This document shows positions 8,023 through 16,675 of a stretch of DNA of 64,000 bases, in pieces. Numbering within the stretch: the stretch's first letter is position 1; every line of letters starts with the position of its first letter. This DNA comes from Aquipseudomonas ullengensis (GTDB taxonomy: Bacteria > Pseudomonadota > Gammaproteobacteria > Pseudomonadales > Pseudomonadaceae): the NCBI RefSeq assembly GCF_014174475.1, contig NZ_JACJUD010000008.1:120514-184513 (forward strand). The letters are read 5' to 3'. A model generated the notes under the pieces. That model was not told the DNA's origin. It saw only the letters and a program-made list of their open reading frames with translations, and searched no databases. The translations under genes were made by a program, and so were the position numbers.

Positions 8023-9693
8023 ATGCAAGAGCAATATGACTACATCATCGTGGGCGCGGGCTCGGCCGGTTGCGTGCTGGCCAACCGGTTGTCCGCCGAT
8101 CCAGGGGTTTCGGTTCTGTTGGTCGAGAGCGGCCCCGCCGACACTGACCCGATGATCAGAATGCCGCGCGGCATCGGCAAATTGTTGGTCGCGGGTAACA
8201 AGCATGTCTGGGATTACCAGATTGATCCGGGCACTGGTCAGCCCGAGGAGCTGTGGCTGAAAGGCCGTACTTTGGGCGGCTCCAGTTCGATCAACGGCAT
8301 GGTCTACGTGCGTGGCACACCGGCCGACTACGACGCCTGGGAAGCTGCTGGCTGCACCGGCTGGGGCTGGCAGGACATCGGTCGGCAGTTCGTTGCGCTG
8401 GAAGATCACCAGCTTGGCGCGGCGCAGTGGCGCGGGGCCGGCGGCCCGCTCAAGGTCAGCATCCATCCAGCGGGCTCGCCGCTGTGCGAGGCGGTGATTG
8501 GCGCCGCAGAACAGTGCGGTATACCACGGGTTGCGGACACCAATGATGTCGCCACGGTAGAGAGTGGTGCCTTCGGCTATCAGCCCCAGAACACCTGGCG
8601 CGGCCAGCGTTTCAGTACTGCACGGGCGTTTCTGCAGCCCATCCGCGCGCGCACCAATCTCACCGTGTTGACCGCCACTAATGTGCTGAAGATCAACTTC
8701 CACGGGGGGCGTGCTACCAGCGTCAGCCTCAGGGGCAAGCGTGGCATGCGGGAGGTCGGCATCGGTCACGAGGTGATTCTCAGCGCCGGTGCCATCGAGT
8801 CGCCAAAGCTGTTGCAACTTTCCGGTGTCGGCCCGGCGGCGTTACTGCGCGAGCATGGCATTGGCGTGGTCGCCGACCGTGCGCAGGTTGGCAGGAACCT
8901 GCGTGAGCACGTCTGCCTGCCTCTGCAATACCGGGTGCGCAGCGGCAGCCACAACCCGGCCTTCCGTGGCCTTGGCCTGCTGGGTTCGCTGTGGCAGTAC
9001 TTCACAGCCAGCAGCGGTCCGCTCAGCCACGCTGCCCACGAGGCGGGCGGCTTCGTCAAGACGCGTCCGGAGGTCGAGCGCGCTGATGCGCAGATCGGCG
9101 TCAGCCTGCATTCCCTGACGGTGGCGAAGACCAACCAGGTGGTACCTGAGAAGGAGCATGGCCTGACCTTCTACAGCTACTTCACCCGTCCCGAGAGCCA
9201 GGGCGAACTGACGATCCGCAGCGCCGATCCCGACGTCGCTCCGGCGATCAAGGCCAACTACCTGGCGGCACAGGCCGACCGCGATGCCGCCGTGGCCGTG
9301 ATTCGCTGGATCCGCAAGCTGGTCGCGCAGCCGGCATTGGCACCGCTGGTGGTCGAGGAGCTGGTGCCCGGCCCGCAGTACCACAGCGACGAGCAGTTGC
9401 TCGAAGCGGCCTTGCGCATCGGCCGGACCGCCTACCACGTGGCCGGCACCTGTCGCATGGGCGGCGACGCCGATTCGGTGGTGGATCCCGAACTGCGGGT
9501 GCGCGGTGTGGAGGGCGTGCGGGTGGTGGATACCTCGATCATGCCGACGCTGCCCTCGGGAAATACCAATGCCCCGACCATGGCCATCGCCCTGCGTGCG
9601 GCTGAAATCATCCAGGCGGACGCCAAGAGGCGCGAGACCGAAGCAGCGCAGCACCAACCGGAATTTCACGAACTTGAGGGTCAGCAGCAATGA
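8023..9693 (+). CDS. GMC-family FAD alcohol dehydrogenase (AlkJ/choline dehydrogenase-like)
   Basis: About 556 residues. The N-terminal VGAGSAGCVLANRL dinucleotide fold (residues about 10-23) and the GRTLGGSSSINGMVYVRG GMC signature are intact. The C-terminal catalytic block has HVAGTCRMG and the closing TLPSGNTNAPTMAIALRAAE. This class oxidises primary alcohols to aldehydes, passing electrons to a membrane acceptor or oxygen. The in-frame GTG at 8014 is possible, but the ATG at 8023 has AGGTG at good spacing. Its stop overlaps the aldehyde dehydrogenase start by four bases (ATGA), implying coupled translation and an alcohol to aldehyde to acid sequence. Confidence 0.88.
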   Translation: MQEQYDYIIVGAGSAGCVLANRLSADPGVSVLLVESGPADTDPMIRMPRGIGKLLVAGNKHVWDYQIDPGTGQPEELWLKGRTLGGSSSINGMVYVRGTPADYDAWEAAGCTGWGWQDIGRQFVALEDHQLGAAQWRGAGGPLKVSIHPAGSPLCEAVIGAAEQCGIPRVADTNDVATVESGAFGYQPQNTWRGQRFSTARAFLQPIRARTNLTVLTATNVLKINFHGGRATSVSLRGKRGMREVGIGHEVILSAGAIESPKLLQLSGVGPAALLREHGIGVVADRAQVGRNLREHVCLPLQYRVRSGSHNPAFRGLGLLGSLWQYFTASSGPLSHAAHEAGGFVKTRPEVERADAQIGVSLHSLTVAKTNQVVPEKEHGLTFYSYFTRPESQGELTIRSADPDVAPAIKANYLAAQADRDAAVAVIRWIRKLVAQPALAPLVVEELVPGPQYHSDEQLLEAALRIGRTAYHVAGTCRMGGDADSVVDPELRVRGVEGVRVVDTSIMPTLPSGNTNAPTMAIALRAAEIIQADAKRRETEAAQHQPEFHELEGQQQ

Positions 9694-11180
9694 GCGTTCC
9701 TTTCACTGATATCAAATCCTTTTATATCGATGGCGAATGGGTGCTGCCGACTCAAGGGTACGAGCCCATTATCAACCCGGCCACCGAGGAGATTATTGGC
9801 GAAGCGCCCCTGGCCGGCCGAGCCGAACTGGAGCTGGCCCTGGCCGCGGCGCGCCAGGCGTTCGACGATGGCCCCTGGCCGACCCTGCCGATGGCCGAGC
9901 GGATCACGGCGGTGAAGCGCCTGCGGGCGGCGATTCTGGCTCGCGAGGAGCGCATCAAGCAGCTGCTGATCGCCGAAGTGGGCGCGGCCCAATTGCTGCT
10001 GAACAGCGCTCAGTTCAAGGGCGCCATTGAAGCTATCGACTACGCCATCGGTCTGGCGGAGAAGCTGCAGCCCCACGGCACGCCCATCGAGCTAAAGCCC
10101 AATCCCTTCGATCCGGCCGGCGGCGACATCCTCGCCGCCGGCATGGTGGTTCAGGAACCCTACGGCGTGGTGGTGGGCATCACCCCGTACAACTATCCGT
10201 TCCTGCTGAATATTGTGAAGGCCGTGCCGGCCTTGCTGACTGGTAACACGGTGGTCATCAAGCCATCGCAGTTCACCCCGTTCTCGGCCCTGCTGCTCGG
10301 TGAGGTGATTGTCGAGGCCGAGCTGCCGCGCGGTGTGCTCAGTGTGGTCAACGGCGGGCCTGAAGTCGGCGCGATGCTGACTGAGGACCCGCGAGTGGAC
10401 CTCGTCACCTTCACCGGCTCGGACAAGGTAGGGCAGGCGATCCTGCACCAGTCCGCCGGCACCCTGAAGAAGGTCCACCTGGAGCTGGGGGGCAAGTCGG
10501 CAATGATTGTCCGGCACGACGCCGATCTACTGAAGGCTGCCGGCACCGCCGCCTTCAGCATGTCCATGCATGCTGGCCAGGGTTGCGCATTGCTGACCCG
10601 CTACCTGGTGCACAACTCGATCCGCCCGGCCTTCGTCGAGACGGTCAAAGCAGTGCTCAGCCAGTTCAAGATTGGCAACCCCGCCGACCCCAGTGTGATG
10701 GTCGGGCCGTTGATCCGCGAAAGCGCGCGGCAGAAGACCGAGCAGTACGTTCAGATCGGTCTCGATGCCGGGGCCACCCTGGTGGCTGGCGGTCGGCGGC
10801 CGGCGCATCTGGAGCGTGGCTTCTTCCACGAGCCAACCCTGTTCGATAACGTCGATAACGCCTCGCGGCTGGCCCAGGAGGAAGTGTTCGGTCCCATCGG
10901 CGTGGTGATCGGTTTCGACAGCGACGAAGAGGCCATCCGTATGGCCAATGACTCGAAGTTCGGCCTCAGTGGCGCCGTCATGTCCGCTGATCGTGCCACC
11001 GCTTACCGGATGGCGCTCAGGCTGCGCACCGGTGGCGTGTCCATCAACGGTGGCACCGGGGACTTCTTCGTTAAGGCTCCCTTCGGCGGCTACAAGCATT
11101 CGGGTATCGGTCGGGAGTTAGGCAAGGACTGGCTCAACGAATTCCTGCTGGAGAAATCCATCACCTATCCCATCGGCTGA
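9690..11180 (+). CDS. NAD(P)-dependent aldehyde dehydrogenase
   Basis: 496 residues of the ALDH superfamily, which oxidises aldehydes to carboxylic acids. The catalytic Cys is at about residue 299 in AGQGCALL, the general base Glu at about 265 in LELGGKS, and the cofactor loop FTGSDKVGQ is present. Start overlaps the GMC gene stop, so the product of that oxidase is its likely substrate. The resulting acid would then be activated by the CoA transferase that follows, or by a ligase from elsewhere in the cluster. Confidence 0.9.
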   Translation: MSVPFTDIKSFYIDGEWVLPTQGYEPIINPATEEIIGEAPLAGRAELELALAAARQAFDDGPWPTLPMAERITAVKRLRAAILAREERIKQLLIAEVGAAQLLLNSAQFKGAIEAIDYAIGLAEKLQPHGTPIELKPNPFDPAGGDILAAGMVVQEPYGVVVGITPYNYPFLLNIVKAVPALLTGNTVVIKPSQFTPFSALLLGEVIVEAELPRGVLSVVNGGPEVGAMLTEDPRVDLVTFTGSDKVGQAILHQSAGTLKKVHLELGGKSAMIVRHDADLLKAAGTAAFSMSMHAGQGCALLTRYLVHNSIRPAFVETVKAVLSQFKIGNPADPSVMVGPLIRESARQKTEQYVQIGLDAGATLVAGGRRPAHLERGFFHEPTLFDNVDNASRLAQEEVFGPIGVVIGFDSDEEAIRMANDSKFGLSGAVMSADRATAYRMALRLRTGGVSINGGTGDFFVKAPFGGYKHSGIGRELGKDWLNEFLLEKSITYPIG

Positions 11181-11211
11181 ATCGGTTGCCACCAACCTGC
11201 GAGGACATGTC

Positions 11212-12399
11212 ATGTATGACGTAATGAATGGAGTAAGAGTGATCGAGGTGGCCGAGCACACCTTCGTGCCAGCTGCCGGCATGGTGCTGGCCGACTGGGG
11301 CGCGGATGTGATCAAGGTGGAGCGCGCCCAGGGCGGTGATGCCTCGCGGCATATGAAGTTGCCAGGTGCAGACGGCGTGATCAACCCTTTCTTCGAGGCG
11401 GCCAATCGAGGCAAACGCGGCATTGCCCTGGACCTGACTCAGGCGGCGGGTCGCGAACAGCTGTACCAGCTGATCGACGGCGCCGACGTTTTTCTTACCA
11501 ACCTGCGTGCAGATGCCCGGCAGAAGCTCGGTATTGAAGCGGCCGACCTGCTCGCGCGCAATCCTAGGTTGATATATGCCCGTGGTACTGGCTACGGGCT
11601 GCACGGGGCCATGGCCAATGACGGCGGGTTCGATTACCCGTCGGCCTGGTGCCGCGCGGGCGCCGCCAACGGTCAGACGCTACCGGGGGAGGCGCCGCCG
11701 CGCCAGCCTGGCTCGATCGGTGACCTCACCGGTGGCGTCACCCTGGCCGGCGCCGTCGCGGCCGCGTTGTTCCGTCGCGAGCGCACCGGGCAGGGGGCGG
11801 TGGTGGACAACGCGCTGTACATGGTGGGGACTTACCTGATGTCGCAATCCTTGCTGGCGACCAGCATCGGCGCGGCAACTATCCCCGTGCAGTCGCAGGC
11901 GGACAGCGACTTCGCCCTGGCCAACAATTACCGCACCCGCGACGGTCGCTGGATCAGCCTGTGCCTGCTGATGGACAAGTGGTGGCCGGACTTCGTCGCC
12001 CACATCGAGCGGCCAGAACTGCTGGAGGATCCGCGCTTCGTCGATGCCCGCGCGCGGCACATCAATTCGCGCGCGCTGATTGCCGTTCTGAACGAGGTTT
12101 TCGCTGGCCGCGACTATGCCGACTGGTGTGCGCGCCTGGCGAGCCTGGAAGGCGTCTGGGCGCCCGTGCAGAACCCGGCGGAGGTGCTGGCCGATGCCCA
12201 GGCGCTGGAGAATGGCTTTGTCAGTCCGGTGGCGGACAGCTACCTGACGGGGGTGTCGCCCGCCCAGTTCGACGAGCGCCCCGTGGGTGAGCTGCGCATA
12301 GGGCCCGGCTTCGGACAGCACACGGATGAAGTGCTTCGGGAAATCGGCGTAGGAGAAAGCGAACTGGTGGTGTTGCGAGAGGCAGGCGTGATCAGGTAG
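11212..12399 (+). CDS. CaiB/BaiF family (type III) CoA transferase
   Basis: 395 residues with the family N-terminus (GVRVIEVAEHTFVPAAGMVLADWGADVIKVE) split over the first 45 residues and the catalytic Asp at residue 171 in GDLTGG. These enzymes move CoA between an acyl-CoA donor and a free acid. It is the third gene of the GMC-ALDH operon (31-base gap, CGAGGACA ribosome site). This suggests it loads CoA onto the acid made by the two preceding enzymes. The N-terminal family motif is written here in fragments; family identity is firm, substrate is not. Confidence 0.87.
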   Translation: MYDVMNGVRVIEVAEHTFVPAAGMVLADWGADVIKVERAQGGDASRHMKLPGADGVINPFFEAANRGKRGIALDLTQAAGREQLYQLIDGADVFLTNLRADARQKLGIEAADLLARNPRLIYARGTGYGLHGAMANDGGFDYPSAWCRAGAANGQTLPGEAPPRQPGSIGDLTGGVTLAGAVAAALFRRERTGQGAVVDNALYMVGTYLMSQSLLATSIGAATIPVQSQADSDFALANNYRTRDGRWISLCLLMDKWWPDFVAHIERPELLEDPRFVDARARHINSRALIAVLNEVFAGRDYADWCARLASLEGVWAPVQNPAEVLADAQALENGFVSPVADSYLTGVSPAQFDERPVGELRIGPGFGQHTDEVLREIGVGESELVVLREAGVIR

Positions 12400-12499
12400 G
12401 AAAGCGTCGGTAACCGGTTGGCGCTGAGCAGAGTGAAGAGCAGCGAACAGGGCAGCCGTGATGTGTCTTGTCGGCCTTCACCGGCTCTAAGCCAATCTA

Positions 12500-13117
12500 C
12501 TACGTCAGAGATTTTTCCGGTGCATATCCGGCAAGGAAGAACCGCACGAGCTCGCGAAGATGCGGCTCCACTTTCTCCTCGGGCATCACCACCCCCATCA
12601 ACCGCTCATGGGGGCGGCCGGTGAGGGTAGTGAAAATGATGGCCGCGTCCAGGGTGTCCCGCATGCGCACCACTTCCTGGTCGTGGAGCCATTGGAAGTA
12701 GGCAGTCAGGGGACCCATGAAGCCTTTCATCACCTCGGCGCGGTAGGCCAGGATCAGCTCGGGGAAGCGGGTGCTGGTAAAGGCGCTCAGGCGGGTCATG
12801 GAAATCACCTTGGCCGAGCCCAGTTTGTCGTAGAACAGCCTGGCCAGATCGTAGAGGGCATCTTCAACAGGTCGGGTCGGGTTTAGGAAGCTTAGATCCA
12901 GCTCGAAATCCTTCGCCAGGTGGCTCAGGGTCGCCTCGAACAGCGCTTCCTTACTCGGGTAGCGGCGGTATAGCGCTGGTTTGCTGGTGTTGCCCGCGGC
13001 GGCGATACGTTCGATATTGGCATCGGTGTAGCCATGTTCGAGGAATTCGGCGGCTGCGGCCTCTAAAAGGGCTATGTCGAGCTCCTTGCGGGGTCGCCCT
13101 CTGAGTTTGACGGACAT
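12500..13117 (-). CDS. TetR-family transcriptional regulator
   Basis: 205 residues. The N-terminal RGRPRK tail and the helix-turn-helix (about residues 30-60, including IERIAAAGNTSKPALYRRYPS) are typical TetR. The rest is a ligand-binding helical domain of uncertain class. It is the only transcription factor in the window. It lies downstream of the P450-SDR-SDR genes on the same strand with a 70-base gap that could hold its own promoter. No copy of the shared 13-site dyad is in front of it, so it is a candidate, but not an obvious, regulator of those sites. Confidence 0.88.
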   Translation of the reverse strand: MSVKLRGRPRKELDIALLEAAAAEFLEHGYTDANIERIAAAGNTSKPALYRRYPSKEALFEATLSHLAKDFELDLSFLNPTRPVEDALYDLARLFYDKLGSAKVISMTRLSAFTSTRFPELILAYRAEVMKGFMGPLTAYFQWLHDQEVVRMRDTLDAAIIFTTLTGRPHERLMGVVMPEEKVEPHLRELVRFFLAGYAPEKSLT

Positions 13118-13145
13118 GAAATGCCTTCTGCTTCTGAATAACGTT

Positions 13146-13161
13146 ATGTGGCGTACGACAT
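13146..13161. promoter_or_regulatory. Imperfect palindrome upstream of the TetR gene
   Basis: ATGT, an 8-base centre containing GTAC, then ACAT, 28 bases upstream of the TetR start. TetR proteins commonly autoregulate through such dyads. It does not match the 13-copy box. Confidence 0.35.
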
Positions 13162-13187
13162 TCTGCCAGCAAAGTACCTACGGGTGC

Positions 13188-14003
13188 TCATCGCTCGGAG
13201 GCCCAGCGCAGCGCCGCGATGCTGCCCCCGTCGATGCGCAGGTCGGTGCCGGTGACGAAGCCCGCAGCGGGACTCGCCAGCCACTCTACGCATGCGGCGA
13301 TGTCGTCTGGCGTGCCGATGCGGCCAACCGGGCAGTCGCGTACCAGTTGCGCAACCTGGGGTTGTTCGGCCACCTCCTGGCGGCCCTGGGCGGTGGAGAT
13401 AATGCCGGGGCTGATCGAGACCAGCCGTGCGCCACGCGTGGCCCAGCGCAACGCCTCGACTTCGACGCGCAGCTGGTTACCACGCTTGGCGACCATGTAG
13501 GCCTGGTTGGTGTCTTCCGAGCCTTGCCAGCCGGCTGCCAATGCAACGAGTGACTGCGTGGGGGCGCTCGCCAGGGCCTGTTCCTGCTCCGGCGTCAGAC
13601 TGACGAACTGGCCGGCCATGCTGGCGATCACCACGCCCACTGAGCCGGGGGCCAAATAGGGCGTCAACTGTTCCAGCAGGCGTGCGGTGCCTTCCAGATT
13701 GACCTGGTAGATGGTTCGCGCGCTGGCCTGGGTGGGCGATACCGCCGCCGTGTGCAGCAGTAGGCGCAGCGATGCGCCCAAGGCCTCGATCCGGCCGCCA
13801 AGGCGTTGTGCCGCATCGCTGGCACCGAGGTCGAGTACGAGGCTCTCGATGCTGTGGCCGTCCTCGCTTAGTGCCTGTTCGGCCTCTCGCAGTCGCTTAC
13901 TGGAGTTGTCCACCAGCAGCAGATGGCGGCCCGTGCCCAGTCGGCGGGCGCAGGCAAGGCCCATCGCGCCGAGGCCGGTGATGATCAGCAATTCCTTGTT
14001 CAT
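13188..14003 (-). CDS. Short-chain dehydrogenase/reductase (SDR)
   Basis: 271 residues. The nucleotide-binding turn is unusual, ITGLGAMGLA, at residues 8-17 instead of TGxxxGIG. Ser128 and Y169-x3-K173 form the catalytic set, and the C-terminal FVTGTDLRIDGG segment is standard. It likely interconverts an alcohol and a ketone with NAD(P). An open frame runs on to 14375, but the ATG at 14003 is preceded by AGAGGAAAG and gives a normal-length SDR. It follows another SDR and the P450 on the same strand. Confidence 0.82.
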   Translation of the reverse strand: MNKELLIITGLGAMGLACARRLGTGRHLLLVDNSSKRLREAEQALSEDGHSIESLVLDLGASDAAQRLGGRIEALGASLRLLLHTAAVSPTQASARTIYQVNLEGTARLLEQLTPYLAPGSVGVVIASMAGQFVSLTPEQEQALASAPTQSLVALAAGWQGSEDTNQAYMVAKRGNQLRVEVEALRWATRGARLVSISPGIISTAQGRQEVAEQPQVAQLVRDCPVGRIGTPDDIAACVEWLASPAAGFVTGTDLRIDGGSIAALRWASER

Positions 14004-14062
14004 CTGTACTTTCCTCTGGATATTCGATCGGACGATCCGGCTAGCTGCATGAAGCGGGCTCT

Positions 14063-14076
14063 GCCCCGTACGGGGC
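14063..14076. other. Perfect 14-base palindrome between two SDR genes
   Basis: GCCCCGTACGGGGC lies in the 91-base gap between the SDR genes. It is self-complementary and can form a hairpin or bind a dimeric protein. No T-run follows. Confidence 0.3.
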
Positions 14077-14094
14077 GATCGAAGATGCTGCTCG

Positions 14095-14850
14095 TCAGGC
14101 CGGGCGCACCTCGAGGCAGTCGATATTCGCCTCACGTGGCAGGGTGATAGCCGAGACCAATGCCCTGGCAACGGTTTGCGGCGCCATGCCTGCACCCACG
14201 AAGCGGCCATGCCCGGAAAGCTCGATGGCTTTGAGGAAACTTTGCAGGCGGCCTTCGGGCCAGGTGAGCACGCTGGTGTTGTCACCGTCCATGTGCCCGG
14301 AGCGGAGTACCGTGACCCGGATGCCGTCCGCCCGGAGTTCGTTGCGAAGTCCGGCGGAGAGGGTTTCCAGCGCACCTTTGGAGGCGGCGTAGGCGGTCAG
14401 GAGTGGGAAGGGAGCGCGCGCCGAGTCTGATGAAACGTTGACGATGTCACCACCACCGCGCTGGCGCATCAGGGGGATCGCCTCGCGAATGCAGTAAGTC
14501 GGGCCGAGCACGTTCACCGCGAAGGTGGTTTGCAGCTCTTCGTCGCTGGCCTCATCCAGGGAGAAGGCTTTATAGACGGCGGCGTTGTTGACCAGGATAT
14601 CGACGCCACCGAACGCCGCGACGATCTTGGCGAAGGCGTCTCGCACCTGCTGCGGGTCAGCGACGTCCGCCACCACGGGCAGCACGTGCTCGCCCAGTTC
14701 GTCGGCGGCGCGCTGCAGGGTTGCGGCGGTACGGCCGAGGATGGCGACCCGCGCGCGCTGCTCCAGCAACTGGGCGGTGACCTGGCGACCCAGGCCGAGC
14801 GCCCCGCCGGTGACTACGGCAACCTTGCCCTGCAAATTTGATGTGGTCAT
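14095..14850 (-). CDS. Short-chain dehydrogenase/reductase (SDR)
   Basis: 251 residues with a textbook SDR layout: cofactor turn TGGALGLG (14-21), NNAA at 88-91, a catalytic Ser at about 140, and Y154-x3-K158 in YAASK. It lies 32 bases downstream of the P450 gene. Oxidation of the hydroxyl made by the P450 to a ketone is therefore a natural role, comparable to 5-exo-hydroxycamphor dehydrogenase in the camphor pathway. That role is inference from context. Confidence 0.85.
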   Translation of the reverse strand: MTTSNLQGKVAVVTGGALGLGRQVTAQLLEQRARVAILGRTAATLQRAADELGEHVLPVVADVADPQQVRDAFAKIVAAFGGVDILVNNAAVYKAFSLDEASDEELQTTFAVNVLGPTYCIREAIPLMRQRGGGDIVNVSSDSARAPFPLLTAYAASKGALETLSAGLRNELRADGIRVTVLRSGHMDGDNTSVLTWPEGRLQSFLKAIELSGHGRFVGAGMAPQTVARALVSAITLPREANIDCLEVRPA

Positions 14851-14882
14851 GGGTATGTCCTCTTGTTGTTATCGGGTAGGGA

Positions 14883-16103
14883 TCAGGGGCGGCTGGTGGC
14901 GACATCCCACTGGAGCTCCAGGTGCGGCATGGCCACCACCATGCCAGGCTCGACGCGCAAGGATTGATCGGGTTTGAGGCGGAATTCGGGAATGCGCTTG
15001 AGCCACTCTTCGAGGAATACGCGCACTTCGATGCGCGCCAGCATTGAGCCGATGCAGCGGTGCGCACCGCTGCCGAACGTGCCGTGGAACACCACTTTGC
15101 GCTCGAAGTCCACTGCCAGTGGTTGGTTGAACAAACGATCGTCGACGCTGTGCGCGGAGGTCTGCATCAGTACCAGGTCGCCTTCACGGAAAGCGATGCC
15201 CTTGTAGTCGTGATCCTGAGTGACTACTCGCACCAGGGTGGAAATGGGGAAGCGCCGCATCAGCTCCTCTGCTGCAGCGGGAATTCGCTCGGGGTGCTCA
15301 ATCAGCTCGCGGCGTGCCTCGGGATGGGAGGCCAGATGGCGGACGATGAAGCTGAGCATGGCGGCCACCGTGTCCAGTCCCCCCAGCAACAGGAGGAAGA
15401 ACATGCCAATCAGCTCTTCGTCTTCCAGGAGCTTGCCGTCCACTTGGGCCTGGGTCAGTACCGAGAGCAGGTCGCTGCCGGGTTCGGCGCGCCGCTCCTG
15501 GAGTTTGTTGAACGCGTATTGCATCAACTGGTTGCCGGCCTCCAGGCTGTCCACCTGAGTGGGTCGAATCATTTCGTCCACCCACTCCAGCAACTGCTCT
15601 CGATCGGCCGCGGGTAGCGCGACCATGTCCATGAAAATTCCGATCGGCAGGCGGCGGGCGAACTCGGAGACGAATTCGCATTGGCCACGGCTGTGAAACC
15701 CCTCCATCAGCTCGATGGTCAGCGCCCGCGCTTTTTCACCCAGAGGCACCACCGCCTTGGGCGAGAATGCCGGAATGAGCAGGTTGCGATAGCGGGTATG
15801 GTCGGGTGGGTCCAGCTGGATCGGCTTGATGACGATGGGCATGAGCCGCTCGCGCGGCACCACATTGACGCGCGACGAATAGGTCTCGGGATTCTTCAGA
15901 ACGTGCTCGAAGTCTTCGCCCCGCGTCACCACCCAGTGGCCGCCGTTGTGCCGGGTCCAGAAGATGTCAGGCGTGCCTGCCGCCTGCAGTTTGGTGAACC
16001 AGGTCTGGTAGTCGTCAGCGCTCTCGATGGGCGCATAGAGATCAAAGTGGCGAACCAGATCGGCCGGTACGTGGCTCGGAAGCTCGCTGAGTGGAGCGGT
16101 CAT
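14883..16103 (-). CDS. Cytochrome P450, CYP101 (P450cam)-like
   Basis: 406 residues resembling P450cam over its length. Shared features are the N-terminal HVPADLVRHFDLYAP, WTRHNGGHWVVTRG, the I-helix LLLLGGLDTV with Asp244-Thr245, IPAAAEELMRRF, and the heme loop FGSGAHRCIG with Cys350 as axial ligand. CYP101 enzymes hydroxylate compact hydrophobic terpenoids such as camphor or ionones using a putidaredoxin-type ferredoxin, and such a ferredoxin is encoded divergently at 16288. No ferredoxin reductase is in the window. It heads the minus-strand P450-SDR-SDR group. Substrate unknown. Confidence 0.88.
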   Translation of the reverse strand: MTAPLSELPSHVPADLVRHFDLYAPIESADDYQTWFTKLQAAGTPDIFWTRHNGGHWVVTRGEDFEHVLKNPETYSSRVNVVPRERLMPIVIKPIQLDPPDHTRYRNLLIPAFSPKAVVPLGEKARALTIELMEGFHSRGQCEFVSEFARRLPIGIFMDMVALPAADREQLLEWVDEMIRPTQVDSLEAGNQLMQYAFNKLQERRAEPGSDLLSVLTQAQVDGKLLEDEELIGMFFLLLLGGLDTVAAMLSFIVRHLASHPEARRELIEHPERIPAAAEELMRRFPISTLVRVVTQDHDYKGIAFREGDLVLMQTSAHSVDDRLFNQPLAVDFERKVVFHGTFGSGAHRCIGSMLARIEVRVFLEEWLKRIPEFRLKPDQSLRVEPGMVVAMPHLELQWDVATSRP

Positions 16104-16219
16104 GATGGATCCCTCGTCTTGTTGTTGTGATGGATAACCCTAGTGGTTCACCGGCGTTGCTGGCTGTTGGTCACTTATTCCTTTTCTGGGTGCTTATTTG
16201 TCTGATGGTTAGCTTTAAA

Positions 16220-16240
16220 AGCTGGCGAATATTTAGTTAT
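16220..16240. promoter_or_regulatory. Regulatory box 4 (shared dyad)
   Basis: Left arm AGCTGG, 7-base spacer, right arm TTAGTT. It is placed in the divergent region between P450 (16103) and ferredoxin (16288), in an AT-rich patch unlike the surrounding DNA. Confidence 0.6.
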
Positions 16241-16287
16241 ATTACTTGCGAGGAACGAAAAAACAACAGCCCAAGACAGGATTTCCC

Positions 16288-16608
16288 ATGCCGACCATTA
16301 CCTTCATCCAGCACGATGGTTCCCCGCGCCGAATTGAGGCGCACAGTGGTCAGTCACTGATGCAGGCAGCCCAGGCCAATTTGGTCCCGGGGATCCTCGG
16401 CGACTGCGGAGGCAGCTGCTCCTGCGCCACTTGTCACTGTTATATCGAGGGCGCCTGGGCCGAAGCCTTGCCGGAGCCGGCAGAGGATGAGCGGTTGATG
16501 CTGGATGGCGCCTTGCACGTACTGCCGAGCAGCCGACTGGCTTGTCAGGTGGTGTTGAGCGAGGCGCTGGATGGGTTGGTGGTGACGCTGCCTGCGTCTC
16601 AGCTTTGA
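16288..16608 (+). CDS. [2Fe-2S] ferredoxin, putidaredoxin-like
   Basis: 106 residues, the same length and pattern as putidaredoxin. The cluster ligands are Cys40, Cys46, Cys49 and Cys86 (CGGSCSCATC and LACQ). The C-terminal DGLVV segment matches too. It carries electrons one at a time to the P450 encoded divergently. The start at 16288 gives the family N-terminus MPTITFI and has AGGA upstream; a longer frame from 16246 adds a basic extension with no family support. Confidence 0.92.
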   Translation: MPTITFIQHDGSPRRIEAHSGQSLMQAAQANLVPGILGDCGGSCSCATCHCYIEGAWAEALPEPAEDERLMLDGALHVLPSSRLACQVVLSEALDGLVVTLPASQL

Positions 16609-16635
16609 TGGCAGTGAGGGGGATGGGCAGAAGTG

Positions 16636-16669
16636 GCGCAGGTCGGCCAAGCAGGGGGCCGACCTGCGC
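16636..16669. terminator. 13-bp stem-loop between convergent genes
   Basis: GCGCAGGTCGGCC pairs perfectly with its complement after an 8-base loop. It sits between the convergent ferredoxin and SDR stops. There is no T-run, so it may be a bidirectional block or an mRNA-stabilising 3' end. Confidence 0.6.
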
Positions 16670-16675
16670 GGAGGG

